Notes: generated from the letters alone by a model not told the origin. DNA of 64,000 nt from Microbacterium terrae (GCF_017831975.1 NZ_JAFDSS010000001.1:496001-560000); one strand, 5' to 3'. Shown: positions 22,669-31,775, numbered from the stretch's first letter. A program made the numbers and translations.

Positions 22669-23591
22669 GCGCTCTCGGGGAGCTCGGAAAGCTCAAGACG
22701 GCCAAGAGCGACGGCAAGAAGCAGAACAAGACGGCGTTCCTGTTCCTCCTTCCGTGGTTCATCGGGCTCGTGCTGGTCACGATCGGCCCGATGGTCGCCT
22801 CGTTCGGCCTGTCGTTCACGCGCTACAACCTGCTGAGCCCGCCCAAGTGGATCGGCTTCCAGAACTTCGCGCGCATGCTCGAGGACGAGCGGCTGTGGAC
22901 GTCGCTCCAGGTGACGTTCACATACGTGTTCGTCTCGCTCCCGCTGCAGCTCGCGGTGGCGCTGTTCCTCGCCATCGTGCTCGACCGGGGTCTGCGCGGC
23001 CTGGCGTTCTACCGCTCGGTGTTCTACCTGCCGTCGCTGCTCGGTGCGAGTGTCGCGATCGCGATCCTCTGGCGCCAGATCTTCGGCACCGAGGGGCTCG
23101 TCAACCAGGTGCTCGCCGTGTTCGGGATCGAGGGGCAGGGCTGGATCTCGAGCCCCGACACCGCCCTCGGCACCCTCATGATCCTCAACGTCTGGACGTT
23201 CGGCTCTCCGATGGTGATCTTCCTCGCGGGCCTGCGTCAGATCCCGACGATGTACTACGAGGCGGCAGACGTCGACGGTGCGAGCCGGCGGCAGCAGCTC
23301 TTCCGCATCACGATCCCGCTCCTGACGCCGATCATCTTCTTCAACGCCGTCCTGCAGCTGATCGGCACGTTCCAGTCCTTCACCCAGGCGTACATCGTCT
23401 CGGGGGGCACGGGCGGGCCGGTGGATTCGACGCTCTTCTACACGCTGTACCTCTACGACCAGGGGTTCCGCAGCTACAACATGGGCTACGCCTCGGCCAT
23501 GGCCTGGCTCCTGCTCGTGATCATCGGTGTTCTGACGGTCCTGATGTTCTGGACCTCGAGGTATTGGGTTTTCTACGATGACCAAGATTGA
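22665..23591 (+). CDS. Sugar ABC transporter permease (MalF/UgpA class)
   Basis: 308 residues, six membrane helices (first one FLFLLPWFIGLVLVTIGPMVASFGLSF). The cytoplasmic EAA loop reads YYEAADVDGASRRQQLFRITIPLLTPIIFF (about 202-230), the site that docks the ATPase. Together with the next two genes it makes a binding-protein-dependent carbohydrate importer. The start overlaps the stop of a 19-codon leader ORF, and its own 3' end overlaps the next permease by 14 bases. Sugar unknown. Confidence 0.9.
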   Translation: MSALGELGKLKTAKSDGKKQNKTAFLFLLPWFIGLVLVTIGPMVASFGLSFTRYNLLSPPKWIGFQNFARMLEDERLWTSLQVTFTYVFVSLPLQLAVALFLAIVLDRGLRGLAFYRSVFYLPSLLGASVAIAILWRQIFGTEGLVNQVLAVFGIEGQGWISSPDTALGTLMILNVWTFGSPMVIFLAGLRQIPTMYYEAADVDGASRRQQLFRITIPLLTPIIFFNAVLQLIGTFQSFTQAYIVSGGTGGPVDSTLFYTLYLYDQGFRSYNMGYASAMAWLLLVIIGVLTVLMFWTSRYWVFYDDQD

Positions 23592-24501
23592 CGACGCGCC
23601 CGTGTCCGCGCCCCTGGCAACCGAGACGATCGTCACCGGTCGCCGTGCCGTGCCCCGCCGACGGAGCCCGTTCCGCAAGCCCCTGGCGAGCGTGATCCGT
23701 CACGGACTGCTGATCCTGCTCGCGGTGGGCATGCTGTACCCCGTGATCTGGATGGTCGTCAGCTCGCTGCGGCCGAACGACGAGATCTTCCGCGACCCGA
23801 GCATCATCCCCGACAGCTTCGAGATCTCGAACTACACCGACGGCTGGACCGCCCTCGCGGCCCCGTTCGGCGCCTACATGTGGAACTCCGCGGTGATCGT
23901 GCTCGGCTGCATCATCGGAAACCTGGTGTCGTGCTCGATGGCGGCCTACGCGTTCGCCCGTCTGCACTTCAGCGGCAAGCGGTTCTGGTTCGCGGTGATG
24001 CTGCTGAGCATCATGCTCCCGATCCACGTGATCATCGTTCCGCAGTACGTGCTGTTCTCGCAGCTCGGGTGGGTCAACACCTTCCTGCCGCTGATCGTGC
24101 CGAAGCTCCTCGCGACCGACGCGTTCTTCATCTTCCTGATGGTGCAGTTCATCCGCGGCATCCCGAAGGAGCTCGACGAGGCAGCCCGCATCGACGGGGC
24201 CGGCCACCCGCGCATCTTCCTGCAGATCATCCTGCCGCTGATGGTGCCGGCGCTCGCGACCACCGCGATCTTCACCTTCATCTGGACGTGGAACGACTTC
24301 TTCTCGCAGCTGATCTTCCTCACCAAGCCCGAGCTGTACACCGTGCCCCTGGCGCTGCGCTCGTTCGAAGACGCGCAGAGCAGCACCAACTACGCGCAGA
24401 TGTTCGCGATGAGCGTCGTCTCGCTCATCCCGATCTTCCTGATCTTCCTGTTCGGCCAGCGGTTCCTCATCAAGGGGATCGCGACCACGGGAATCAAGTG
24501 A
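23578..24501 (+). CDS. Sugar ABC transporter permease (MalG/UgpE class)
   Basis: 307 residues, six membrane helices after a basic N-terminal tail. The EAA loop is IPKELDEAARIDGAGHPRIFLQIILPLMVPAL (about 193-224). Translationally coupled to the first permease by a 14-base overlap. No ATPase gene follows, so, as in Streptomyces and relatives, a shared MsiK-type ATPase encoded elsewhere probably energises it. Confidence 0.92.
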   Translation: MTKIDDAPVSAPLATETIVTGRRAVPRRRSPFRKPLASVIRHGLLILLAVGMLYPVIWMVVSSLRPNDEIFRDPSIIPDSFEISNYTDGWTALAAPFGAYMWNSAVIVLGCIIGNLVSCSMAAYAFARLHFSGKRFWFAVMLLSIMLPIHVIIVPQYVLFSQLGWVNTFLPLIVPKLLATDAFFIFLMVQFIRGIPKELDEAARIDGAGHPRIFLQIILPLMVPALATTAIFTFIWTWNDFFSQLIFLTKPELYTVPLALRSFEDAQSSTNYAQMFAMSVVSLIPIFLIFLFGQRFLIKGIATTGIK

Positions 24502-24603
24502 CGGCCCGTCGTCACTGAGTCCTTCGCGGGCCTCGGCCCACCCTCATCACACGCACCACCCTTCACACCCACACGACGACTTCGGTCGAAAGGAATGAAA
24601 GAC

Positions 24604-25941
24604 ATGCGACGCACCAGAAGCGCACAGCGCTGGTTGATGCTCACCTCTGTCGGCGCAGCGACGGCGCTCGCGCTGACCGCATGCGCCGGGTCAGCGGAGA
24701 CCCCCAGCACTGCACCCACGCTGTCCGACGAGCCCGTGACCCTCACCTTCACCTGGTGGGGCAACGACGTGCGCCACGGCATCACGGAGGAGCTCATCGC
24801 GGCCTTCGAGGCCGAGCACGAGAACATCACCATCGAGCCGCAGTTCACCGACTGGGCCGGCTACTGGGACAAGCTGGCCACGACGGTCGCAGCCGGCGAT
24901 GCGCCCGACATCATCCAGATGGATGAGAAGCAGCTGTCGACCTATGCCGCGAACGGCGTGCTCCTCGACCTCGGAACCCTCGGCGAGGGACTCCCGACGT
25001 CGGACTTCCCCGAGGCCGTGCTCGGCACGGGTGCGCTCGACGGAACGCAGTACGGGGTCCCGGTGGGCATCAACACCTACACCTACATGGCGAACGCCGA
25101 CGTGCTCGCCGACCTCGGCATCGAACTCCCCGACGACGAGACGTGGACGTGGGATGACCTCAACGCGATCGCCGAAGAGGTCAGCGCGGCCGGCGGCGGA
25201 ACCGTGGTCGGATCGCAGTCGTGGGGCTTCGAGGACGGCGGACTGAACAACTGGCTGCGTCAGAACGGCGAGTCGCTGTTCGCCGAGGACGGCTCGCCCG
25301 AGGTCGCTGCGACCGAGGCGACCCTCGCGGCGTGGTGGCAGAACCTGCTCGACGTGACCGAGGCGGGCGGCACCCCTGAGCCGTCTGCGACGATCGAGCG
25401 CGAGTCGGCAGGTCTGGCAGAGTCGTTCACCGCGACCAACCAGTCGGCGTTCGGTCCGTGGTGGTCGAACCAGGTGGCGGCGCTGCGTGAGGCGAGCGGT
25501 CAGAACCTCGTGCCGCTGCGCGTCCCGACCCTCGAGGGCGGCGACGACGGCGCGGCGTACTACAAGCCGTCGATGTTCTGGTCGGCCTCGGCGAAGACCG
25601 AGCACCCCGGCGAGGTCGCACTGTTCCTCGACTTCCTGGCCAACAGCGAGGAAGCGGCCGATCTGCTGCTCGCCGAGCGCGGTGTGCCCGCCAACGAGAA
25701 GATCCGCGAGTACATCACCCCCAAGCTCGACGAGGTCAACCAGGAGGTCGTGGACTTCCTCGACCTGATCGCCCCGCGCGTCGGCGACGCGCCGCCGGCC
25801 ACGCCCCCGGGCGGTGGCGCGATCGAGACCATCATCGACCAGCAGACCCAGCGTGTGCTGTTCGGCGAGGCCACCCCGGAGCAGGCCGCGGCCGACTTCA
25901 TCGAGGAGCTGCAGCGCGCCCTCGACGACGCCGCGATCTGA
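24604..25941 (+). CDS. Sugar ABC transporter substrate-binding lipoprotein
   Basis: 445 residues. A lipoprotein signal ends in LALTAC with the modified cysteine near residue 27. The mature part is a family-1 solute-binding protein (EPVTLTFTWWGNDVRHGITEELIAAFEAEHENITIEPQFTDWAGYWDKLATTVAAGDAPDIIQMDE). Anchored outside the membrane, it delivers sugar to the two upstream-encoded permeases. ATG 24604 is preferred because AAGGA lies 9 bases before it; ATG 24595 sits on that site. Two strong hairpins follow the stop codon. Confidence 0.92.
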   Translation: MRRTRSAQRWLMLTSVGAATALALTACAGSAETPSTAPTLSDEPVTLTFTWWGNDVRHGITEELIAAFEAEHENITIEPQFTDWAGYWDKLATTVAAGDAPDIIQMDEKQLSTYAANGVLLDLGTLGEGLPTSDFPEAVLGTGALDGTQYGVPVGINTYTYMANADVLADLGIELPDDETWTWDDLNAIAEEVSAAGGGTVVGSQSWGFEDGGLNNWLRQNGESLFAEDGSPEVAATEATLAAWWQNLLDVTEAGGTPEPSATIERESAGLAESFTATNQSAFGPWWSNQVAALREASGQNLVPLRVPTLEGGDDGAAYYKPSMFWSASAKTEHPGEVALFLDFLANSEEAADLLLAERGVPANEKIREYITPKLDEVNQEVVDFLDLIAPRVGDAPPATPPGGGAIETIIDQQTQRVLFGEATPEQAAADFIEELQRALDDAAI

Positions 25942-25946
25942 GGACC

Positions 25947-25986
25947 GATGGGCGGGCGGTGAGACCCCGGACGCCGCCCGCCCATC
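25947..25986 (+). terminator. Hairpin after the cassette 1 binding protein
   Basis: GATGGGCGGGCGG (25947-25959) pairs perfectly with CCGCCCGCCCATC (25974-25986), 5 bases after the stop codon. It may terminate or protect the upstream mRNA. Confidence 0.65.
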
Positions 25987-25995
25987 CACCAGACG

Positions 25996-26035
25996 CCCGG
26001 GATCGGATCGAAGTGATGAGGGGTCCGATCCCGGG
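25996..26035 (+). terminator. Second hairpin before the LacI-DUF6807 gene
   Basis: CCCGGGATCGGA (25996-26007) and TCCGATCCCGGG (26024-26035) form a perfect 12-bp stem, 9 bases behind the first hairpin. The pair of stems likely uncouples transporter and regulator expression. Confidence 0.55.
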
Positions 26036-26058
26036 TGGCACCCGAAAGGGGTGGCGCT

Positions 26059-26066
26059 GAATGCGC
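26059..26066. promoter_or_regulatory. Half-operator before the LacI-DUF6807 gene
   Basis: GAATGCGC repeats one arm of the operator at 22549-22578. It also sits inside GGCGC-TGAAT-GCGCC (26053-26067). Suggests weak autoregulation. Confidence 0.3.
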
Positions 26067-26113
26067 CCCCCGCGCCCCGTCACGCCCACAATTGACACAG
26101 GAAGGAGTCCCGG

Positions 26114-27970
26114 TTGACCGAGGTCACGTCGCGCCCCATCACGATGGCGCAGGTCGCGCAGCACGCAGGAGTCTCGCAGGCATCCGTATCGCGAGTGCTC
26201 AACGGTGTCGCCACCGTCGACCCTGCGATCGTGGCGAAGGTCAACCGCGCGGTGGCGGCGCTGAACTACTCGCCCAGTGAGGCTGCCCGCAGCCTCGTGC
26301 GGGGGAGCAGCCACACGATCGCCCTGCTCGTCCCCGACCTCGAGAACCCGCTGTTCCAGGGCGTGCTCAAGGGGCTCACCATGGCGGCAGTGCGCGAGGG
26401 CTATCGCGTGCTCGTCGCCGACAGCGCCGAGGCCGTCGGCGTCGAGGCCGAGATCGCGAGCGAGGCGCGCAGCAAGTGCGACGCCCTCGTGCTCGTCTCG
26501 CCCCGCATGCCCGATGCCGAGCTGCGCGACCTCATCCAGCGCACCGCGCCCGTGGTCGTGGTGAACCGCCGCGTCGACGCGCCGGCCGCTCAGCTGTCGG
26601 TCGACTACGTCTCGGCGGTCAAGGAGCTGGCGATGCATCTGCACGGCTTCGGCCACCGCCGCATCGCCTACGTGGCCGGCCCCGCGCTCAGCTATGCCAA
26701 CGAGCAGCGGGCACTGGGCCTCGGCGAGGTGGCGCGCGAGCATCCGGAGCTGGAATTCCTCACGATTTCGGCGGGATCGAGCATGGAGGCGGGTTACGAC
26801 GCCGCCGACGCCGTGCTCGAAACGGGGGCCACCGCCGCGATCGCCTTCAACGACCTCGTCGCCCTCGGGCTGCTCTCGCGCCTGCGCGAGGTCGGGGTCG
26901 GCGTCCCCGAGCAACTGTCCATCGTCGGGATCGATGACATCCCGCAGTCACGTTTTGCCGCCCCGCCGCTGACGACGATGTCGGTGCCGCGGATCGAGAT
27001 CGGGCGGCAGGCTTGGAATCGCATGCGTCAAGCACTGGACGGCGAGAACGCCGACCACCCCCTCTTCTATCGTCCCGTCCTCGTTCCCCGATCGAGTTCG
27101 GGCCCCGCCTCGCACGCGAGCGGCTGGGTCGGCCCCGCCCGGCCCGTGCTCCGACTCGGCTCGACCGTCGTCGCGCAGTACGACGAAGGCACGACCGTCG
27201 ACTCGGTGCTCTCGCCGCGCCCGTTCCTCGACGCGGTGATCTCGCGTCAGGGCACGCCGCTGACGGTGACCGAGCCGACGGATCACCCGCATCACCTCGG
27301 GGTGAGCCTCGCCATCGCCGATGTGAACGGCACGTCGTACTGGGGCGGCCGCACCTACGTGCGCGGCGAAGGCTCGGTCATGGTCCCCAACCACGGCCGT
27401 CAGCGTCGTGATCGGCTGCACATCGACGGGCACTCGCTCGACGAGCGCCTCAGCTGGGTGGACCACAACGGCGTCACGCAGCTCGTCGAGGTGCGTCAAC
27501 TCGAGTCGGCCGAGCTCGACGGCGGCTGGGCGCTGCGCTGGCGCAGTCACCTGAAGGCGACGCTCGACGCGATCACCTTCGGATCCCCGGCCACGAACGG
27601 CCGCGAAGGCGCGGGCTACGGCGGCATCTTCTGGCGGTTCGCCCCCGAGATCGCGCGGGTGTTCAGCCCGGCCGGCGACACCGAGCGCGCCGTGCACGGA
27701 GCTGCGACCCCGTGGGTGGCGTTCACGTTCCCCGAGCGGGGGAGCACCGTCATCCTCGCGCAGGGCGGCGACGAGCAGATGCCGTGGTTCGTGCGGTTCG
27801 CCGAATACCTCGGAGCCGGGCCGTCGGTGGCGTGGGATGAGGCGCGCACCCTCCCCGAGGGCGGCGAGCTGAACCTCGAGCTCACGGCGTTCGTCCTCGA
27901 TGAGGAACTCGCCGATGCCGCGGCCGTCGAGCGCGCTCTGCCGTCGCTGCGCGAGCAGTCCGGCCTGTGA
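26114..27970 (+). CDS. LacI family regulator fused to a DUF6807 (PmoA-like) domain
   Basis: 618 residues from TTG 26114, six bases after GAAGGAG. Residues 9-55 are the LacI helix-turn-helix (TMAQVAQHAGVSQASVSRVLNGVATVDP), 66-335 the periplasmic-binding-like sensor (TIALLVPDLENPLFQGVLKGLTMAAVREGYRVLVADS ... GIDDIPQSRFAAPPLTTM). Residues about 355-612 are a beta-rich DUF6807 domain (TDHPHHLGVSLAIADVNGTSYWGGRTYV, GYGGIFWRF, WVAFTFPERGSTVILAQG). DUF6807 is often labelled 'methane oxygenase PmoA', but it is soluble and not a methane enzyme. The stop overlaps the following oxidoreductase (GTGA), so the enzyme-like half may act with it. Confidence 0.88.
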   Translation: MTEVTSRPITMAQVAQHAGVSQASVSRVLNGVATVDPAIVAKVNRAVAALNYSPSEAARSLVRGSSHTIALLVPDLENPLFQGVLKGLTMAAVREGYRVLVADSAEAVGVEAEIASEARSKCDALVLVSPRMPDAELRDLIQRTAPVVVVNRRVDAPAAQLSVDYVSAVKELAMHLHGFGHRRIAYVAGPALSYANEQRALGLGEVAREHPELEFLTISAGSSMEAGYDAADAVLETGATAAIAFNDLVALGLLSRLREVGVGVPEQLSIVGIDDIPQSRFAAPPLTTMSVPRIEIGRQAWNRMRQALDGENADHPLFYRPVLVPRSSSGPASHASGWVGPARPVLRLGSTVVAQYDEGTTVDSVLSPRPFLDAVISRQGTPLTVTEPTDHPHHLGVSLAIADVNGTSYWGGRTYVRGEGSVMVPNHGRQRRDRLHIDGHSLDERLSWVDHNGVTQLVEVRQLESAELDGGWALRWRSHLKATLDAITFGSPATNGREGAGYGGIFWRFAPEIARVFSPAGDTERAVHGAATPWVAFTFPERGSTVILAQGGDEQMPWFVRFAEYLGAGPSVAWDEARTLPEGGELNLELTAFVLDEELADAAAVERALPSLREQSGL

Positions 27971-29076
27971 GCGACCCCCTGCGGATCGGCATCGCCGGCG
28001 TGCACGGCCACGGCCGGTCGCACGTCGAGGCGGCGCTGTCGCTCGGTGACGCGGTCGACCTGGCCGCCGTCGCCGATCCCCGCGGACCGGGAGAGGTTCC
28101 GAGCACGACGCGCCATTTCGCGGATGCGGCGGCGATGATCGCCGACGAGAGCCTCGACATCGTGGTGCTGAGCACTCCGATCCCGACGCACGCCGAGCTC
28201 ACCATCGCCGCGCTCGGTCGCGGCTCCCATGTGCTGCTCGAGAAGCCGCCGGTGCCGTCGGTGTCCGACCATCACGCGGTCGTCGACGCGGCGACGGCGT
28301 CGGCGCGCACGGTGCAGGTCGGCTTCCAGTCGCTCGGCAGCGACGGGGTGCAGGCGACGGTCGATGCAGCCGCGTCGGGTGTGATCGGCGATGTGGTCCA
28401 CTACGGCGCCGTCGGGCTGTGGTCGCGGTCGGAGGAGTACTGGCGCCGGGCGCCGTGGGCCGGCCACCGGGTGCTCGACGGCCGCCTGGTCGCCGACGGG
28501 GCGGTGACGAACCCCCTCGCGCACGCACTGATGACGGCGCTCGCGATCGCCGGGGCGGAGCATCCGGATGCCGTCGCCGATGTCGATCTCGACCTGCGGC
28601 GCGCCAACGACATCGCGGCCGACGACACCTCGTCGCTCGTCGTGACCCTCGCCGACGGGCGACGGATCGCGGCCGGGCTAGCCGTCACCGCCCCGCGGCG
28701 CCACGAGCCGTACGTGCTCGTGCGCGGCACGCGCGGCCACCTCGTCTACCACTACACGCTCGACCTCCTCCACGTGTTCCGCGACGGCTCGGCCCTGCCG
28801 CGCACGTACGAGTTCGCGCGTCGCGGTCTGCTCGCCGACCTGGTCGCGCACGCCAGCACGGGCACGCCCGCCGCCGTTCCGATCGCCCGTACGGGAGCGT
28901 TCACGGGCATCCTCGAGGCCGTCGTCTCGGGCCCCGAGCCACTGCCGATCGCGGCATCGCTCATCACACGCGTGCAGCACGACGCGGAGTGGTTCCGCCT
29001 CGTCGACGGGGTCGGGGATGCCGTCGAGCGCGTCGCGTGGGAGGGGCGGACCTTCCGCGGCCTCGGCCTCCTCTGA
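27967..29076 (+). CDS. Gfo/Idh/MocA family oxidoreductase
   Basis: 369 residues. N-terminal NAD(P)-binding Rossmann domain (LRIGIAGVHGHGRSHVEAAL; the usual GxGxxG is degenerate), the conserved EKPP motif near residue 96-99 (HVLLEKPPVPS) and a C-terminal alpha/beta substrate domain. Family members oxidise, reduce or epimerise sugars and cyclitols. GTG 27967 overlaps the stop of the LacI-DUF6807 gene, so both come from one message and probably act on the sugar imported by cassette 1 or its first product (inference). Confidence 0.87.
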   Translation: MSDPLRIGIAGVHGHGRSHVEAALSLGDAVDLAAVADPRGPGEVPSTTRHFADAAAMIADESLDIVVLSTPIPTHAELTIAALGRGSHVLLEKPPVPSVSDHHAVVDAATASARTVQVGFQSLGSDGVQATVDAAASGVIGDVVHYGAVGLWSRSEEYWRRAPWAGHRVLDGRLVADGAVTNPLAHALMTALAIAGAEHPDAVADVDLDLRRANDIAADDTSSLVVTLADGRRIAAGLAVTAPRRHEPYVLVRGTRGHLVYHYTLDLLHVFRDGSALPRTYEFARRGLLADLVAHASTGTPAAVPIARTGAFTGILEAVVSGPEPLPIAASLITRVQHDAEWFRLVDGVGDAVERVAWEGRTFRGLGLL

Positions 29077-29119
29077 CGCCCTGCTGCCGTTGCAGCGACG
29101 GCTCGAGCGGGCGTGAGCG

Positions 29120-30163
29120 TCAGGTGCGCCGGCGCGACGCGCCGACGATGGCGGATGCCGCGTCACTGACCGCGGCGGTGGAGTTGCGCACGACGAGTCG
29201 GGGCGCCTCGAGCAGGTGCCGCGGGGGCGCGACCTCGCCGGCCAGCATGTCGAGGAGCAGTCGGGCGGCGGTGCGGCCCTGCTCGTCGGGACGCTGCTGG
29301 AGGGTCGTGAGCGCGAACATGTCGGCGTAGCTGTGGTCGTCGATGCCGACGACGCTCAGATGCTCGGGCACGCGCACGCCGAGGCGACGCGCGGCGATCA
29401 TGGCGCCGACCGCGACCTCGTCGCAGACACCGACCAGCGCCGACGGGCGGGTGCGGCGATCCGCGAGCATCTCGACCGCGGCGCCGTAGCCGCCCGGGAG
29501 GCTGACCTCGCACGGGATGTGTCGTGCAGCCGCGCCGAGGCCGGCATCCGTCATCGCCGACCGGTACCCGAGCAGCCGCTCACCGTCGCCGACGCTGGTG
29601 CGCCGGCCGTCGGGGTCGCCCCCGAGGATCACGACGTCGGTGTGGCCGAGCCCGAGGAGATGCTCGGTCGCGATGCGCGCGGCGGCCCGGTCGTCGATGG
29701 AGATCGACATCGCGCCACCGTCGTGGCCGACGCTCACGATCGGGCGAGCGAACGCCGCCAGCTGCTCGCGCTCGGTCTCATCGGGCTCGACGCCGACCGC
29801 GATGAGACCGTCGAACCGCTTTCGGGCGAGGGAGTGCGCGAACATGCGGCGGCGTGAGTCGGAGCCCGGGGGAGCGCAGCACAGCACCAGGTCGTATCCG
29901 TCGGTGAGGAGGGCCGACTGGATGCCCTCGACGACGCTCGCGAAGAACCAGCGGTCCAGGGACGGGACCATCACGCCGACCGTGTTGGTTCGCCCGGTGG
30001 CAAGACTCACCGCCCACATCGTCGGCACGTAGCCGAGGGCGCTCGCTGCTGCGCGGACGCGCGCTCGCGTCTCGTCGGAGACGTACCCGCTGCCGGTCAG
30101 CGCACGCGACGCCGTGGACTTCGACACGCCCGCGCTCCGCGCCACATCGGCGATGCCCGCCAT
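29120..30163 (-). CDS. LacI family regulator of sugar cassette 2
   Basis: 347 residues, normal LacI length. Helix-turn-helix at 3-50 (GIADVARSAGVSKSTASRALTGSGYVSDETRARVRAAASALGY), sensor domain behind it (TNTVGVMVPSLDRWFFASVVEGIQSALLTDGYDLVLCC ... GIDDHSYADMFALTTLQQ). ATG 30163 is preceded by AGGAGGAGG. Divergent from the binding protein of cassette 2, with matching GGAA(C/T)CGGTTCC palindromes at 30205 and 30327, so it is the likely repressor of both promoters. Confidence 0.92.
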   Translation of the reverse strand: MAGIADVARSAGVSKSTASRALTGSGYVSDETRARVRAAASALGYVPTMWAVSLATGRTNTVGVMVPSLDRWFFASVVEGIQSALLTDGYDLVLCCAPPGSDSRRRMFAHSLARKRFDGLIAVGVEPDETEREQLAAFARPIVSVGHDGGAMSISIDDRAAARIATEHLLGLGHTDVVILGGDPDGRRTSVGDGERLLGYRSAMTDAGLGAAARHIPCEVSLPGGYGAAVEMLADRRTRPSALVGVCDEVAVGAMIAARRLGVRVPEHLSVVGIDDHSYADMFALTTLQQRPDEQGRTAARLLLDMLAGEVAPPRHLLEAPRLVVRNSTAAVSDAASAIVGASRRRT

Positions 30164-30204
30164 GGCGCCTCCTCCTGCTCCGCCGTCATTGGCCTGCGCA
30201 TTGT

Positions 30205-30216
30205 GGAACCGGTTCC
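30205..30216. promoter_or_regulatory. LacI operator, regulator-proximal
   Basis: GGAACCGGTTCC, a perfect CG-centred palindrome 42 bases before the lacI-type ATG at 30163. Confidence 0.7.
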
Positions 30217-30291
30217 TTGTGCCCTGTGACAGACCTGAGCGGACCGGTGCCAGCACACAGTACCGGGTTATCGACTTGTGATCCAGGGTGA

Positions 30292-30320
30292 TTGTGCGCG
30301 AATGGTGCATCGCCTAGCGT
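30292..30320 (+). promoter_or_regulatory. Promoter of sugar cassette 2
   Basis: TTGTGC (30292-30297) and TAGCGT (30315-30320), 17 bases apart; the predicted start falls at the edge of the 30327-30338 operator. Confidence 0.6.
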
Positions 30321-30326
30321 GTGCAT

Positions 30327-30338
30327 GGAATCGGTTCC
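30327..30338. promoter_or_regulatory. LacI operator, transporter-proximal
   Basis: GGAATCGGTTCC, differing from the 30205-30216 site in one base; centres are 122 bp apart. It overlaps the expected transcription start of cassette 2. Confidence 0.7.
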
Positions 30339-30401
30339 CGAGATCACTCGCCTGCGGAGTCCGAGCAATATGGCTCCGCACGCTCAATGAGGAGGCAGAC
30401 C

Positions 30402-31727
30402 ATGAAAGCAATGCGATCGCACCGTCGCACATCGCTCGTGCTGGGGGTGACGGCCGTCGCGGCGCTGGCGCTCGCCGGCTGCGCCGAAGGCGGAGACAGC
30501 GGCGACAGCGATTCGGTCGAAGGCGAGACCGTCGAGATCTCGGGAGGCATCACCGGGACCGAGGCGGATGCGCTGCAGTCGACGTTCGACGCGTTCACCG
30601 AAGACACCGGCATCATCGTCAAGTACACCGGCGACAAGGGCTTCGAGGGCAACATCGTCACCAAGGTCGCCGGCGGCAACGCCCCCGACATCGCAATCGT
30701 GCCGCAGCCGGGCCTTCTTCGTGCCCTCGTCGACACGGGCGAGGCCAAGCCCGCGCCCGACGGCGTGGTCGCGAACGTCGAGGCGAACTGGTCGCCGTCG
30801 TGGAAGGAGTACGGCACCGTCGACGACACGTTCTACTCGGCTCCGATGCTCGGAAACATCAAGGGCTACGTCTGGTACTCGCCCAAGAAGTTCGCCGAAT
30901 GGGGCGTCGAGGTGCCGACCACCTGGGACGAGATGATGACGCTCGCGACGACCATCAGCGAGAAGACCGGCGAACCCGCGTGGTGCGCCGGCTTCGCATC
31001 GGGCGATGCGAGCGGCTGGCCGGGCACGGACTGGATCGAGGACCTCGTGCTCCGCCAGGCGGGCACCGAGGTCTACGACAGCTGGGCGGCGGGCGAGACC
31101 CCGTTCACCGACCCCGACATCGCCGAGGCCTTCGACACGGTGGGGACGATCCTGCTCGATCCCGAGATGGTCAATGCCGGATTCGGCGACGTGACGAGCA
31201 TCAACTCCACGGCGTTCGCCGATGTCGCGGCGAAGGTCGCCGACGGCTCGTGCGCGCTGACCCACCAGGCGTCCTTCCTCACGGCCAACTTCCTCACCGT
31301 GCAGACGGCCGACGGAGCGACGCCCGAGGTCGAGGCCGACGGCGACGTGTACGCGTTCGTGCTCCCCGGCTTCGAAGAGGAGCTGAGCGCGGTCGAGGTC
31401 GGCGGCGAGTTCGTCACCGGCTTCTCCGACGACGCTGCGACCGTCGCGGTGCTCGAGTACATGTCGACGCCCGAGTGGGCCGACGCTCGAGTCGAACTGG
31501 GCGGGGCGATCTCGGCGAACATCAACGCCGATCCGTCCCTCGCATCGAGCCAGTTCCTCACCGACGCGATGGAGCTCCTCCAGAGCCCCGACGCCCGATT
31601 CGACGCCTCCGACCTCATGCCGGCCACGGTCGGCTCGGGATCGTTCTGGCGCGGAATGGTCAACTGGATCGACGGCCGTCCGACCGAGCAGGTGCTGGAA
31701 GACATCCAGGCCGGCTACGACGACTGA
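30402..31727 (+). CDS. Sugar ABC transporter substrate-binding lipoprotein
   Basis: 441 residues from ATG 30402, with GAGGAGG 6 bases upstream. The signal ends in ALALAGC with the lipid cysteine near residue 27. The mature protein is a family-1 binding protein (ADALQSTFDAFTEDTGIIVKYTGDKGFEGNIVTKVAGGNAPDIAIVPQPG ... WPGTDWIEDLVLRQAG). The following permeases look like the alpha-glucoside (AglFG) class, so an alpha-glucoside is a reasonable ligand guess. A GC-rich stem-loop right after the stop probably keeps its mRNA more abundant than that of the permeases. Confidence 0.92.
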   Translation: MKAMRSHRRTSLVLGVTAVAALALAGCAEGGDSGDSDSVEGETVEISGGITGTEADALQSTFDAFTEDTGIIVKYTGDKGFEGNIVTKVAGGNAPDIAIVPQPGLLRALVDTGEAKPAPDGVVANVEANWSPSWKEYGTVDDTFYSAPMLGNIKGYVWYSPKKFAEWGVEVPTTWDEMMTLATTISEKTGEPAWCAGFASGDASGWPGTDWIEDLVLRQAGTEVYDSWAAGETPFTDPDIAEAFDTVGTILLDPEMVNAGFGDVTSINSTAFADVAAKVADGSCALTHQASFLTANFLTVQTADGATPEVEADGDVYAFVLPGFEEELSAVEVGGEFVTGFSDDAATVAVLEYMSTPEWADARVELGGAISANINADPSLASSQFLTDAMELLQSPDARFDASDLMPATVGSGSFWRGMVNWIDGRPTEQVLEDIQAGYDD

Positions 31728-31732
31728 GTCCC

Positions 31733-31775
31733 GGCCGGCCCTCCCGCGTGCCCACGGCACACGGGAGGGCCGGCC
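31733..31775 (+). terminator. Intercistronic stem-loop between binding protein and permeases
   Basis: GGCCGGCCCTCCCGCGTG (31733-31750) pairs with 31758-31775 over 18 positions with one mismatch, loop CCCACGG. Located 6 bases after the stop codon and about 50 bases before the permease start. Likely a partial terminator or 3' mRNA stabiliser. Confidence 0.7.

Noticed and set aside
26114..27970. Methane monooxygenase subunit PmoA
   Set aside because: The C-terminal half is a soluble DUF6807 domain without membrane helices; the PmoA label is a naming artefact.
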